Source: Planctomycetota bacterium
GTDB taxonomy: Bacteria > Planctomycetota > UBA1135 > GCA-002686595
Reading direction: 5' to 3'
Length of the DNA stretch: 49,404 bases
Assembly: GCA_020847695.1 (NCBI GenBank)
Contig: JADLBP010000300.1
Span: 1 to 49,404 of the forward strand
Under the pieces are notes generated by a model that had not been told where the DNA came from, did no database searches, and was given only the letters and a program-made list of their open reading frames with translations. The translations under genes were made by a program, and so were the position numbers. Below are positions 8,159 to 16,583 of the stretch, one piece after another (within the stretch, counting starts at the first letter, position 1; each line of letters opens with the position of its first letter).

Positions 8159-8488
8159 GGGGCGATGCGCCGCGATGCAGCGGAGCCACGGCGCGGCGAC
8201 GTGCGGCGACGTAAGGGCGCTGTGGTGGCGCGGTCGTCCGGCTGCCCCCCTCGAGTCGGGCCGGAGTGGAACGCTGGGTTCGGGAGCCAACGTCGCGAGC
8301 CAACGTCCTGACACGGGATCCCGACAGCACGGCGCGACGCGGGCTCCCCGAAGGTTCACGGCCCTACGCGGCGGCCCGACTCGGCGATCCGGCGAGCCCA
8401 TCCGGCGTGGCGACCGGAGGCGGAGGATCCAATCGGCGACCGCGAGTGGTCGCCGGGCGCGGCGCGGTTGCGCGATGGACGGCGCGGG

Positions 8489-8494
8489 TAGGAT
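8489..8494 (+). promoter_or_regulatory. Candidate -10 element of the first TonB receptor gene
   Basis: TAGGAT, with TTGCGC at 8468-8473 as a poorly spaced -35 (15 bp). A transcript starting near 8501 would give a leader of about 29 nt to the ATG at 8530. Confidence 0.4.
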
Positions 8495-8529
8495 CGATCG
8501 CTTCACCCGGCCGAGGACGCGCGCTCCCC

Positions 8530-10590
8530 ATGCTCCTACCTCAGATCTCCACCCCGCAAACCGGGGAGACCATCGTCGAGTCCGTACGTTCGCATCAGGT
8601 CGCCACCGAGACGTCGGCGGACATCGTCGTCGTTTCGGCGGAGGAGCTCGCGGCGACCGGCGAGCGATCGCTGCCGCGTCAGCTCGCCAAGGCCGCCGGT
8701 GTGTGGCTCCAGGAGACCAACCTCGGCGGCGGGTCGCCGATCCTGCAGGGCATGTCGGGCGCGCAGGTGCTGTTGGTCGTCGACGGCGTGCGGATGAACG
8801 ACGCGACGACGCGCAACGGCGTCAATCAGATGCTCAACGGCATCGATCCCGCCGCGGTCGAGCGCATCGAAGTCGTGCGCGGGCCGCGATCGGTGCTGTA
8901 CGGCAGCGATGCGCTCGGCGGCGCGGTGCTCGTGTGGACCAAGCGACGCGCGCCGGCGGCGAAGAGCGGTGACGCGGGGTTGCACGGCGCGCTCGATTCG
9001 ACGTACCAGAGCGTCACCGAAGGCTACAGCGGCGCGCTGACGGTCTCAGGCGCGTTCGAGGACCACGGCTGGCTCGCGGTCGGTGGCTATCACAACTGGA
9101 ACGAGCTCGAGGCCGGTTCCGGCGAGGTGCAGAACACCGCGTACCACGGCGAGTCGTACTTCGGTTCGTGGGTGTCGCAGCTCGGCGAGGGACGCACGCT
9201 GCGCGCGACGACCTCGATCACGCGCGACTTCGACGTGCCGCGCACCGATCGACTGAATCCGGGGTTCGGGCAGACGCAGCCCTCGAACGCCGAGTTCGAG
9301 TACGCGGTCCAGGATCGCCAGCGCTTCGTGCTCGCGTACGAGGATCGGCACGGCGGCGCGTTCGCCGACGTCGTTCAAGCGCGCGCGTCGTTCCGGTACT
9401 ACAACGAGGATCGCATCCAACGCGCGCTCGGCAGTCAGTCGCTGCGGCGCGAGCACGACACGACCAACACCGTCGGGCTCGGGATCGACTTGCAGAAGGC
9501 GCTGGGCGAGCACCACGTGCTGACCTACGGCGTCGACGTCGACTACGACGACGTCGATTCGGGACGCGTCGACGAGAACATCGTCAGCGGTGCGATCACG
9601 CCCAAGGTCGGGAGCTTCGCGCCGGGCTCGCGCTTCACGTCGACCGGCGTGTTCGTGCAGGACGAGCTGACGAGCTTCGAGCCGTTCGACGTCACGCTCG
9701 GCGCGCGCTATTCGCACTACGCGTTCGGTTTCGAGGACGTCAACACCGGCGCGGACGAGGACGGCGACTTCGGCGCGCTCTCGGGCAGTCTTGCGGTCGG
9801 TCGCGAAGTCGCGGATGGCGTGCGCGTCGTCGGCACGCTGGCGCAAGGCTTCCGCGCGCCCAACCTCTCCGAGCTCGCGCGCGACGCGACGTTCTTCGGC
9901 GGGACCGAGCTCGCGAACCCGGACCTCGATCCGGAGAAGTCGCTGTACGCCGAGCTCGCGCTCGAGACCCGGAAGAGCACCTGGAATGCCTCGGTCGCGC
10001 TGTTCCACGACAACGTCTCCGACGCGGTCGGCAGTCGCCTGATCAACGCGGGCGGACCGGGGCTCGGCGACGAGACCTACCTGCGCGACAACGTCAACAC
10101 GGTCGAGATCTGGGGCGCTTTCGCGCGGTGGGTGACCCAGGTCGGCGGCGCGGAGTCTCGTTGGTCAACCGAGTTCGCCGCCGAGTACACGCACGGTCAG
10201 CAGTACGACGACTTCGTCGATCCGTCGACCGGCGACGAGCCGTTCAACGACCAACCGGCGCAGCGGATCCCGCCCTTCCACGGCTGGGTCGGGCTGACGT
10301 ACGACGTCGATCGCGGTCCATGGGATTGGGCGGAGCTGACGTGCCAGTGGGCGTTCGACCAGAACCGACTGTCGCCGCAGGATCTCGCCGACCCGCGGAT
10401 CGATCCCGACGGAACCGACGGATGGGCGACGCTCGACCTCGACATCGGCGGGCCGCTCGGCGGGCCGAGCTCGGGCTCGACCTGGACGCTCGGGCTCCAC
10501 AACCTGTTCGACGAGGACTACCGCGTCCACGGCTCGGGCTTCGACGCGCCGGGCTTCGGGGTGGTGGTCGGAGTGCGCGTGTCGCGCTGA
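8530..10590 (+). CDS. TonB-dependent outer-membrane receptor (paralogue A)
   Basis: 686 residues from ATG 8530. The plug domain spans roughly residues 14-135: ETIVES as a TonB-box-like start, SADIVVVSAEEL, GVWLQETNLGGGSPILQGMSG, QVLLVVDGVRMND, VERIEVVRGPRSVLYGSDALGG. The rest is a beta-barrel, with GFRAPNLSELARDATFFGGTELANPDL and the final HNLFDEDYRVHGSGFDAPGFGVVVGVRV, which ends in a hydrophobic/basic strand. It imports a scarce ligand (siderophore, cobalamin or other) using TonB energy; the ligand is unknown. The next gene is a close paralogue and a tonB gene follows. Oddly, no signal peptide precedes the TonB-box region at this start or in the upstream frame. Confidence 0.92.
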   Translation: MLLPQISTPQTGETIVESVRSHQVATETSADIVVVSAEELAATGERSLPRQLAKAAGVWLQETNLGGGSPILQGMSGAQVLLVVDGVRMNDATTRNGVNQMLNGIDPAAVERIEVVRGPRSVLYGSDALGGAVLVWTKRRAPAAKSGDAGLHGALDSTYQSVTEGYSGALTVSGAFEDHGWLAVGGYHNWNELEAGSGEVQNTAYHGESYFGSWVSQLGEGRTLRATTSITRDFDVPRTDRLNPGFGQTQPSNAEFEYAVQDRQRFVLAYEDRHGGAFADVVQARASFRYYNEDRIQRALGSQSLRREHDTTNTVGLGIDLQKALGEHHVLTYGVDVDYDDVDSGRVDENIVSGAITPKVGSFAPGSRFTSTGVFVQDELTSFEPFDVTLGARYSHYAFGFEDVNTGADEDGDFGALSGSLAVGREVADGVRVVGTLAQGFRAPNLSELARDATFFGGTELANPDLDPEKSLYAELALETRKSTWNASVALFHDNVSDAVGSRLINAGGPGLGDETYLRDNVNTVEIWGAFARWVTQVGGAESRWSTEFAAEYTHGQQYDDFVDPSTGDEPFNDQPAQRIPPFHGWVGLTYDVDRGPWDWAELTCQWAFDQNRLSPQDLADPRIDPDGTDGWATLDLDIGGPLGGPSSGSTWTLGLHNLFDEDYRVHGSGFDAPGFGVVVGVRVSR

Positions 10591-10672
10591 TCGTCGCCGC
10601 AGCGGATGAACCGCCGGTTGCTCGGCGCGTTTCCCGCCGACCCCGCGCGTTCCACCCCAAAGCCCCCGCAGC

Positions 10673-12760
10673 GTGCCCATGTTCGTTCCCACTCCGCCCG
10701 CCGTCCAAGATCCCGCTCCCGCCCCGGTCCAAGAGACGATCGTCACCGCCTCGCGCTCGAACGCGACCGCGACGACGACCTCCGCAGACGTCACGGTCGT
10801 CAGCTCGGAAGAGCTCTACGCGACCGGCGAGCGCTCGCTGCCGCGCATGATCCAGAAGGCCGCCGGCGTCTTCGTCCAAGAGACCAACCTCGGCGGCGGC
10901 GCGCCGATCCTGCGCGGCCTGATCGGCAACCAGATCCTGATCGTCGTCGACGGCGTGCGCTTGAACGACTCGTCGACGCGCGGAGGGCCGAACCAGTCGC
11001 TCAACGGCATCGATCCGGCGATCGTCGAGCGCGTCGAGGTCGTCCGCGGACCGACGTCGGTGCTGTACGGCAGCGATGCGCTCGGCGGCGTCATCCTGAT
11101 CTGGACCAAGCAGCGCAGGCCGACCGGCGGCGTCGCCGGAGCGGACGGCGAGCTCCACGCCGGAGTCGACGGCTCGTACCAGAGCGTCACCGACGGATAC
11201 CGCGCTTCGCTCGAGGTTTCGGGCGCGGGCGAGAGCTACGGGTGGCTCGCGGTCGGCGGCTATCACGACTGGGACGATCTCGAGTCCGCGTCGGGCACGG
11301 TCGACCACACCGGCTACGACGGCGAGAACTTCTTCGGGTCGTGGGAGTCGAGCCTCGGGCGCGCGCGCTCGCTGCGCGCGACGACGTTGATCAGCAAGGA
11401 CCACGACGTGCCGCGCACCGATCGGCTCAACGTCGGGTTCGGGCAGACCAATCCGTCGAACGACGAGTTCCTGTTCGCGATCCAGGATCGTCAGATGAGC
11501 GCGCTCACCTACGAGGACGCGAACCCCGGCCTGTTCGCCGATGCGCTCCAAGCGCGCGTCTCGTTCCGCTACTACAACGAGGATCGCGAGGTGCGGAGCT
11601 TCGGCAGCTCGACGCGCCGGATGGAGCACGACACGATCAACACGCTCGGCTTCGGCATCGACTTCAAGAAGGCGATCGGAACCGAGCACTTGATCACGTA
11701 CGGCTTCGACGTCGACTACGACGAGATCGACTCCGGCCGCGTCGACGTCAACGTCAACACCGGCGTGCAGACGCCGAACGTCGGCAACTTCGCGCCGGGC
11801 TCGCGCTACACGGCGAGCGGCGTGTTTCTGCAGGATGAGCTGCTCTCGTTCGACCCGATCGACGTCACCGTCGGCATGCGCTACGGGTTCTACGACTTCG
11901 CGTTCAAGGACCCGACGAGCTCGAAGCGCGAGGACGGCGACTTCGACTCGCTGACCGGCAGCCTCGCGATCGGCAGCGAGGTCTCGAAGGGCGTGCGCGT
12001 CGTCGGCACGGTCGCGCAGGGCTTCCGTGCGCCGAACCTCTCCGAGCTCGCGCGCGACGCGACGTTCGCCGGCGGCACCGAGCTGCACAACGCCGACCTC
12101 GATCCCGAGCAGTCGCTGTACGGCGAGCTCGCGCTCGAAGTGACCGCCGCGCGTTGGAACGGAGCGCTCGCGCTGTTCGTCAACAGCATCTCCGACACGA
12201 TCGGTCGGCGCCTGGTCAACGCGGGCGGCCCGGCGATCGGCGACGAGACGTACGTGCGCGACAACGCGGGCACCGTCGAGCTCTACGGCGTCGAAGGTCG
12301 CTACTCGCGTCGCCTCGGCGGCGCCGATTCACCGTGGTCGTTCGACACGCGGGTCGAATGGACGTACGGCAAGCAGTACGACGACTTCGTCGATCCGACG
12401 ACCGGCGCGCAGCCGTTCCTCGACGTCCCGGCGACCAAGGTCCCGCCGCTCTACGGCAGCGTCGGGCTCGGCTATCTCGCCGGCCGGAGCTGGCTCGACC
12501 GCGCCGACCTGTCGATGCAGTGGGCGACCTCGCAGAACAAGCTCGCTCCGCAGGACCTGACCGACCCGCGCATCGACCCGAACGGCACCAACGGTTGGGT
12601 GACCCTCGACTTCGACGTCACCGGCCCGATCGGGTCCGGGCGAGGCTCGTACTGGTCGGTCGGCCTGCACAATCTTCTCGACGAGGAGTACCGGATGCAC
12701 GGTTCGGGTCTCGACGCGCCGGGTTTCGGCGTCGTCGTCGGGGTTCACCTCTCGCTCTGA
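10673..12760 (+). CDS. TonB-dependent outer-membrane receptor (paralogue B)
   Basis: 695 residues; starts GTG 10673 or ATG 10679. It aligns end to end with paralogue A: QETIVTAS TonB-box-like start, plug motifs VVVDGVRLND and VERVEVVRGPTSVLYGSDALGG, the barrel segment GFRAPNLSELARDATFAGGTEL, and C-terminal LDAPGFGVVVGVHLSL. Long blocks are identical, so this is a tandem duplication that has diverged, mostly in extracellular-loop-like parts. As in paralogue A, no hydrophobic signal peptide is seen; the N-terminus is a proline-rich run ending PAPVQETIV. The gene lies 82 bp after paralogue A on the same strand and 71 bp before tonB. Confidence 0.92.
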   Translation: MPMFVPTPPAVQDPAPAPVQETIVTASRSNATATTTSADVTVVSSEELYATGERSLPRMIQKAAGVFVQETNLGGGAPILRGLIGNQILIVVDGVRLNDSSTRGGPNQSLNGIDPAIVERVEVVRGPTSVLYGSDALGGVILIWTKQRRPTGGVAGADGELHAGVDGSYQSVTDGYRASLEVSGAGESYGWLAVGGYHDWDDLESASGTVDHTGYDGENFFGSWESSLGRARSLRATTLISKDHDVPRTDRLNVGFGQTNPSNDEFLFAIQDRQMSALTYEDANPGLFADALQARVSFRYYNEDREVRSFGSSTRRMEHDTINTLGFGIDFKKAIGTEHLITYGFDVDYDEIDSGRVDVNVNTGVQTPNVGNFAPGSRYTASGVFLQDELLSFDPIDVTVGMRYGFYDFAFKDPTSSKREDGDFDSLTGSLAIGSEVSKGVRVVGTVAQGFRAPNLSELARDATFAGGTELHNADLDPEQSLYGELALEVTAARWNGALALFVNSISDTIGRRLVNAGGPAIGDETYVRDNAGTVELYGVEGRYSRRLGGADSPWSFDTRVEWTYGKQYDDFVDPTTGAQPFLDVPATKVPPLYGSVGLGYLAGRSWLDRADLSMQWATSQNKLAPQDLTDPRIDPNGTNGWVTLDFDVTGPIGSGRGSYWSVGLHNLLDEEYRMHGSGLDAPGFGVVVGVHLSL

Positions 12761-12782
12761 CACCCGCTGCTCCGCGGCGGAC

Positions 12783-12788
12783 TACAAT
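12783..12788 (+). promoter_or_regulatory. Candidate -10 element of tonB
   Basis: TACAAT, 43 bp before the tonB ATG. The best -35-like sequence, CTGACA at 12757-12762, overlaps the receptor stop codon and is 20 bp away, so this is a weak promoter call. Confidence 0.4.
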
Positions 12789-12831
12789 CGATTCGAGCTC
12801 GCGCCGCGAAGCCCGGTCCGAGCCGCCCGCC

Positions 12832-13695
12832 ATGCAGCCCCAGCCGCCGAAGCGCCGCCGCAAGGACCCCGCCGAACTGTCGGCGAGGTCCTTCCCCTTG
12901 TTCCTGGTGGCGTCGCTCGCGGTGCACGGCGTCGCGCTCGGCGGCTTGGCGGCGTATGGATTGACCCACGCGGTGGTGCTCGGTGGCGAGCAGGTCGCCG
13001 CGGTCGAGGAGCAGGAGCCGCTGACGCTCGACCTGCGCAAGTACCGCACGCCGCCGCTGCCGGCTCCGGTCGAGCCCGAGCTGACCGTCCAGGACGCGCC
13101 GGAGCCCGAAGTGGTGCTCGATGCGTTCGAGCTCGATCCGCTGCTCCCGCCCGAGTTCCCGACCGAGTCGACGGTGGTCGCGTCCTCGACGCCGCAATTG
13201 CTCGGCGAGCCGAGCGCCGAGGTCGCGTGGATCGGCCTCGGCTCCGGGCCGATCCCGAAGCTCGAGCGCCGCGCGCCGGTGACGTCCGCGGGCGGCCACG
13301 GCGACGGCACGGGCTCCGGCGGCAGCGCCGATGGGGTCGAGGGCACGGTCGGCGGCGCGGGCGAGGGCTCGCCGGACGGCACCGGCTTGGTCCGCGGCGC
13401 GACTCCGCCGCCGCCGGATACGGTCGCGGTCTTCCTCTCCGGCGAGGAGCCGAAGTACCCGAAGCTCTCGCGCCGGCTGAACGAGGAAGGCTCGGTGGTG
13501 CTGCGCGTCGCCGTCGACGCGACCGGCGTGGTCACCGACGTCCGGGTGCAGACGAGCAGCGGCTTCCCCCGGCTCGATGAAGCCGCGATCGCGGCGGTCA
13601 AGCTGTGGCGCTACACGCCGGCGACGCGCGCGGGCGTGGCGGTCGCGACGATCCTGCCGCAGCGCGTGACGTTCCGCCTGGTCGACGAGCGCTGA
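12832..13695 (+). CDS. TonB-family energy transducer
   Basis: 287 residues from ATG 12832. A basic cytoplasmic start (PPKRRRKD) precedes one membrane helix (SFPLFLVASLAVHGVALGGL, about residues 20-39), the usual N-in anchor that contacts ExbB/ExbD. A long periplasmic proline/glutamate- and then glycine-rich spacer follows (about 60-190). The C-terminal domain has the TonB signature: YPKLSRRLNEEGSVVLRVAVDATG and then LDEAAIAAVKLWRYTPATRAG near residue 255. The protein should transmit proton-motive force to the two receptors encoded just upstream; this pairing is inferred from position. No exbB or exbD gene is in the window. Confidence 0.9.
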   Translation: MQPQPPKRRRKDPAELSARSFPLFLVASLAVHGVALGGLAAYGLTHAVVLGGEQVAAVEEQEPLTLDLRKYRTPPLPAPVEPELTVQDAPEPEVVLDAFELDPLLPPEFPTESTVVASSTPQLLGEPSAEVAWIGLGSGPIPKLERRAPVTSAGGHGDGTGSGGSADGVEGTVGGAGEGSPDGTGLVRGATPPPPDTVAVFLSGEEPKYPKLSRRLNEEGSVVLRVAVDATGVVTDVRVQTSSGFPRLDEAAIAAVKLWRYTPATRAGVAVATILPQRVTFRLVDER

Positions 13696-13813
13696 GCTCG
13701 CGCGCGAGGGGAGCTCGCCGCGACGCCGAATCCGCTCGCCCGGCAGCGCGAGCACCACGCCGTCAGGCCTGCGCGGCGAGCCCGGCGACGCGAGCTAGGA
13801 GGCCGAAACGAAC

Positions 13814-13848
13814 GCGACCCGAGGCTTCGCGAGGAAGCCCCGGGTCGC
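13814..13848 (-). terminator. Terminator of the ferredoxin gene
   Basis: 15-bp arms (13814-13828 and 13834-13848) with one mismatch and a 5-nt loop, 18 bp beyond the ferredoxin stop. On the minus strand it is followed by GTTCGTTTC. It may also stop transcripts arriving from tonB on the + strand. Confidence 0.7.
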
Positions 13849-13866
13849 GGGTGTTCGAGCGTGTGC

Positions 13867-14133
13867 TCAGCCGCGGTTCTTGTACCAGTCGGCGTTGATC
13901 TTCGTGTACTTGGTCCACTGCTCGGGGACTTCGTTCTCGTCGAAGATCGCGTCGACCGGGCACTCCGGAGCGCAGGCACCGCAATCGATGCACTCGTCCG
14001 GGTTGATGTAGAGCATGGTCTCCTTCGCGAAATCCGGCTCGTTCTTGGTCGGGTGGATGCAGTCGACCGGGCAGACTTCGACGCAAGCCGTGTCCTTCGT
14101 GTTCACGCACGGCTCGGCGATCACGTAGGTCAT
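13867..14133 (-). CDS. fdxA: 7Fe ferredoxin (3Fe-4S plus 4Fe-4S)
   Basis: 88 residues. A soluble low-potential electron carrier. Cysteines sit at 9, 17, 21, 25, 48, 51, 54 and 58. Compared with Azotobacter ferredoxin I, C9, C17 and C58 should bind the 3Fe-4S cluster and C21, C48, C51 and C54 the 4Fe-4S cluster. The two CP motifs (CPVDCI and CPVDAI) are intact. The C-terminal extension, [18 protein letters not shown], is typical of this family. The gene is monocistronic by appearance, with its own promoter (14213-14240) and terminator. The redox partner is not indicated by neighbours; the gene symbol is by similarity only. Confidence 0.93.
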   Translation of the reverse strand: MTYVIAEPCVNTKDTACVEVCPVDCIHPTKNEPDFAKETMLYINPDECIDCGACAPECPVDAIFDENEVPEQWTKYTKINADWYKNRG

Positions 14134-14212
14134 GGGAGAGTTCCTATCGCTGACGAGTGAGGGGATTTGGAGGAGGAGTGGGGTCCTTCACGCGGCCCCC
14201 GGAAAGCGCAAC

Positions 14213-14240
14213 ATGTTAGGCGGAGCGCTGGAGTTTGCAA
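14213..14240 (-). promoter_or_regulatory. Promoter of the ferredoxin gene
   Basis: On the minus strand TTGCAA (14240-14235), a 16-bp spacer, and TAACAT (14218-14213). The predicted start near 14206 leaves a leader of about 73 nt that is strongly C/T-rich on the coding strand. Confidence 0.65.
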
Positions 14241-14282
14241 CCGCCGCAGTAAGCAGCGTTTTCGGGCCCCTCGAGCGCGTCC

Positions 14283-16289
14283 TCAGGCGCGTTCGAGCAG
14301 CACGTGGCCGCCCGCGACGATCCGTCCGACCCGCCCCGGCGGCACCAACGTCGTCCCCGAGAAGTCCTCGATCAGCGCCGGACCTTCGGCGTGCGAGCCC
14401 GCCGGCATACGCGCTTGGTCGAAGACCGGCGTAGAGCGCACGAGCCCGGCTCGACCGAAACGCGCCGCGCGCTCGCCGCGCAGCGCTTCGCGCGCGAGCC
14501 CGCGGCGGCGCGGCGCTCGCACCGGCGGCAGCGCGGCGTGCACGCGAGCGCGCACGCGCAGCGCGACCAGCTCGATCTCGCGGCCGTCGAGCGCGAAGCC
14601 GTAGAGCGCCCGGTGCGCGCGGCCGAACGCAGCGCCGAGCTCGGTCGAGAACGGCACGCCGAGCTCGAACGACTGGCCCGCGTACCGGACGTCGGCGCCG
14701 GCGTCGATCTCGACCGCGCGCGACGGGTGGCCGTCGGCGACCAGCTCCGCGCGCGCCTCGCGGGCGAGGCGAGCGACGCGCGCGGCGAGCTCGCGGCGCG
14801 GGAGCGCGGCGAGCGGCGCGAGCACGCTCTCGGTGCGCTCGGCGAGCGCGTCCGCGGTCGCCATGCCGTACGCCGACAGCAGTCCCGCGAAGCGCGGCAC
14901 CAGCGCGCAGGGCATCGACAGGCTCGCGTACAGCGCCGCGGCGTGCAGCCCGCCCGCGCCGCCGAAGCCGACCAACGGCACCGAATGCGGATCCTCGCCG
15001 CGCTGCATCGTCATCACGCCGAGCGCGCGACGCATCGAAGCGCGCGCGACCTCGAGCACGATCTCCGCGGCCTGGTGGGGCTTCGTGCCGAGCTTCTTCG
15101 CGACCTTCTCGAACGCTCGCTGCACCGCGTCGACGTCGAGGCGTAGCTCGCCGGCCAGGAACGCGCCCTGCGCGACGTGACCCAGCAGCACGTGCGCGTC
15201 GGTGACCGTCAGGCGATCGCTCTTGCCGTAGCAGACCGGACCCGGATCGGCGCCCGCGCTCTTCGGACCGACGTGCAAGACGCCGTCGGAGTCGACCTCG
15301 ACGAGCGAGCCGCCACCGCAGCCGATCGTGTGGATGTCGAGCGTCGGCACCGCGATCGCGTGGCCGGCGAGCTGGCGCGCGGAGCCGGCCAGCCGCGTGC
15401 GCGCTCCGTGGAACGCGACGTCGGTCGACGTGCCGCCCATGTCGAAGCCGACCATGCGCTCGAAGCCCGCTTCGCGCGCCGCGCGCGCCGCGCCGACGAC
15501 GCCGCCGGCGGGGCCCGAGAGCAGGATGCGCACGCACTGCTCGGCCGCGCGTTTCGCCGCGAGCGTGCCGCCGGCGGATTGCATCACCGAGAGGCGCGCG
15601 GGAGCGACGCGGCGCTCCAGACCGGCGAGGTACTCGCGCACCAGCGGCAGCAGCGCGGCGTTGACGACGGCGGTCGAGAAGCGCTCGTACTCGCGGTGCT
15701 CGGGCAGGATCGCCGCGGAGAGCGACAGCGGGATGCCGAGCGGCCGCAGCGCGCGCGCGAGCTCCTCCTCGATCTCCGGCCGCGCGTAGGAGTGCAGCAA
15801 GCCGATCGCGATCGATTCCGGACGCGCGCGCCGGATGTCGCGGACGAGCTTCGCGAGCTCGCGACGCGAGGGCTTCGCGATCACGTCGTAGCCGTCGCCG
15901 TCGAGCCGCGGCCAGATCCGCGAGTCGACTTCGAAGCGTCGCTCGCGCGGCACCAACGGCCTCGGCTTGACCGGATGCAGCGCGTAGAGCTCCGGTCGAT
16001 CCTGGCGCGCGATCTCGATCACGTCGCCGAAGCCGCGGTTGGTCACCAACGCGGTGCGCGCGGTGCGACCGGTCAAGAGCGCGTTGAGCGCGACGGTGGT
16101 GCCGTGGACGACGTGGTCGCGCGCGCGCGGGCCGCCGAGCCGCGCGATGCCGTCGACGACCGCTCGCGCGGGATCGTCGGGGGTCGACGCGAGCTTGGCG
16201 ACCTCGGTCCGGCCGTCGTCGCACGCGACGAGGTCGGTGAAGGTGCCGCCGGTGTCGACGCCGATCGTGCGCACGCTCGGTCGAGCCAT
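14283..16289 (-). CDS. Hydantoinase/oxoprolinase family protein, HyuA-type subunit
   Basis: 668 residues from ATG 16289. Hydant_A_N domain: IGVDTGGTFTDLV at residues 8-20, then HVVHGTTVALNALLTGRTARTALVTNRGF. Hydantoinase_A domain: LSGPAGGVVGAARAA, MVGFDMGGTSTDVAFHG, the glycine-rich CGGGSLVEVD, and GADPGPVCYGKSDRLTVTDA. These enzymes use ATP to open cyclic amides or related rings (5-oxoproline, hydantoins) or carboxylate ketones. Usually a HyuB partner is adjacent or fused; none is seen on either side, so the substrate and even the activity are open. An ACTG-class hexamer TACACT lies 6 bp before the ATG. The frame stays open far upstream, but the homology begins at this Met. Confidence 0.88.
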   Translation of the reverse strand: MARPSVRTIGVDTGGTFTDLVACDDGRTEVAKLASTPDDPARAVVDGIARLGGPRARDHVVHGTTVALNALLTGRTARTALVTNRGFGDVIEIARQDRPELYALHPVKPRPLVPRERRFEVDSRIWPRLDGDGYDVIAKPSRRELAKLVRDIRRARPESIAIGLLHSYARPEIEEELARALRPLGIPLSLSAAILPEHREYERFSTAVVNAALLPLVREYLAGLERRVAPARLSVMQSAGGTLAAKRAAEQCVRILLSGPAGGVVGAARAAREAGFERMVGFDMGGTSTDVAFHGARTRLAGSARQLAGHAIAVPTLDIHTIGCGGGSLVEVDSDGVLHVGPKSAGADPGPVCYGKSDRLTVTDAHVLLGHVAQGAFLAGELRLDVDAVQRAFEKVAKKLGTKPHQAAEIVLEVARASMRRALGVMTMQRGEDPHSVPLVGFGGAGGLHAAALYASLSMPCALVPRFAGLLSAYGMATADALAERTESVLAPLAALPRRELAARVARLAREARAELVADGHPSRAVEIDAGADVRYAGQSFELGVPFSTELGAAFGRAHRALYGFALDGREIELVALRVRARVHAALPPVRAPRRRGLAREALRGERAARFGRAGLVRSTPVFDQARMPAGSHAEGPALIEDFSGTTLVPPGRVGRIVAGGHVLLERA

Positions 16290-16295
16290 CGCGGG

Positions 16296-16301
16296 AGTGT
16301 A
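16296..16301 (-). promoter_or_regulatory. Candidate -10 element of the hyuA-like gene
   Basis: TACACT on the minus strand, 6 bp before the ATG, with no Shine-Dalgarno sequence. If used, it gives a leaderless transcript. No well-spaced -35 is visible. Confidence 0.4.
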
Positions 16302-16441
16302 GCGCGCGCCGACGACGGCACGCTCGCGCGCGGTTCGGCGCGACCAGGCACCGCGAGTCCTCGCGACCAGCCTTCGCGGCGCGCCGTCGTGTCGACCGCT
16401 CGCGTGGAGCTGTCGTCTCGCGCCAGCTTGCCGAGGCGTCT

Positions 16442-16496
16442 CGCCGAGCCGTCGTCTGGGGCTGTCGACTCGAGCCGACGCGCCGAGCCGTCGTCT
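16442..16496 (+). repeat. Short direct repeats in the hyuA-plsY divergent region
   Basis: CGCCGAGCCGTCGTCT occurs at 16442-16457 and 16481-16496, 39 bp apart, and related pieces (TCGTCTCG, CTGTCG) recur between 16380 and 16510. No gene is seen in this 294-bp gap. Confidence 0.6.
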
Positions 16497-16583
16497 CGAG
16501 CCGTCGCGCCCGGCGGCGGGGCGCGGCCGAGCTCGAGCGCAGGTGCCTCCGCGTGGGCTGGACGCTACCCTCTGGCGATCGAG

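Larger units (their letters stand above)
8112..8529. other. Intergenic region between tRNA-Gly and the first TonB receptor
   Basis: Apart from the tRNA terminator and the TAGGAT hexamer at 8489-8494, nothing is recognisable. The receptor frame stays open upstream of 8530, but the encoded peptide is arginine/proline-rich and shows no signal sequence, so it is probably not translated. Confidence 0.5.

Noticed and set aside
4164-8330. A continuous minus-strand open frame of about 1390 codons antisense to VanZ, purB, the isomerase gene and tRNA-Gly
   Set aside because: It runs opposite to well-supported genes and through a tRNA, has Arg/Ala/Gly-rich composition without domains, and is explained by high GC with few stop codons.
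8266-8529. N-terminal extension of the first TonB receptor up to an in-frame ATG at 8266
   Set aside because: The extension is Arg/Pro/Gly-rich, contains no signal peptide and has no counterpart in the paralogue; a -10-like hexamer lies inside it.
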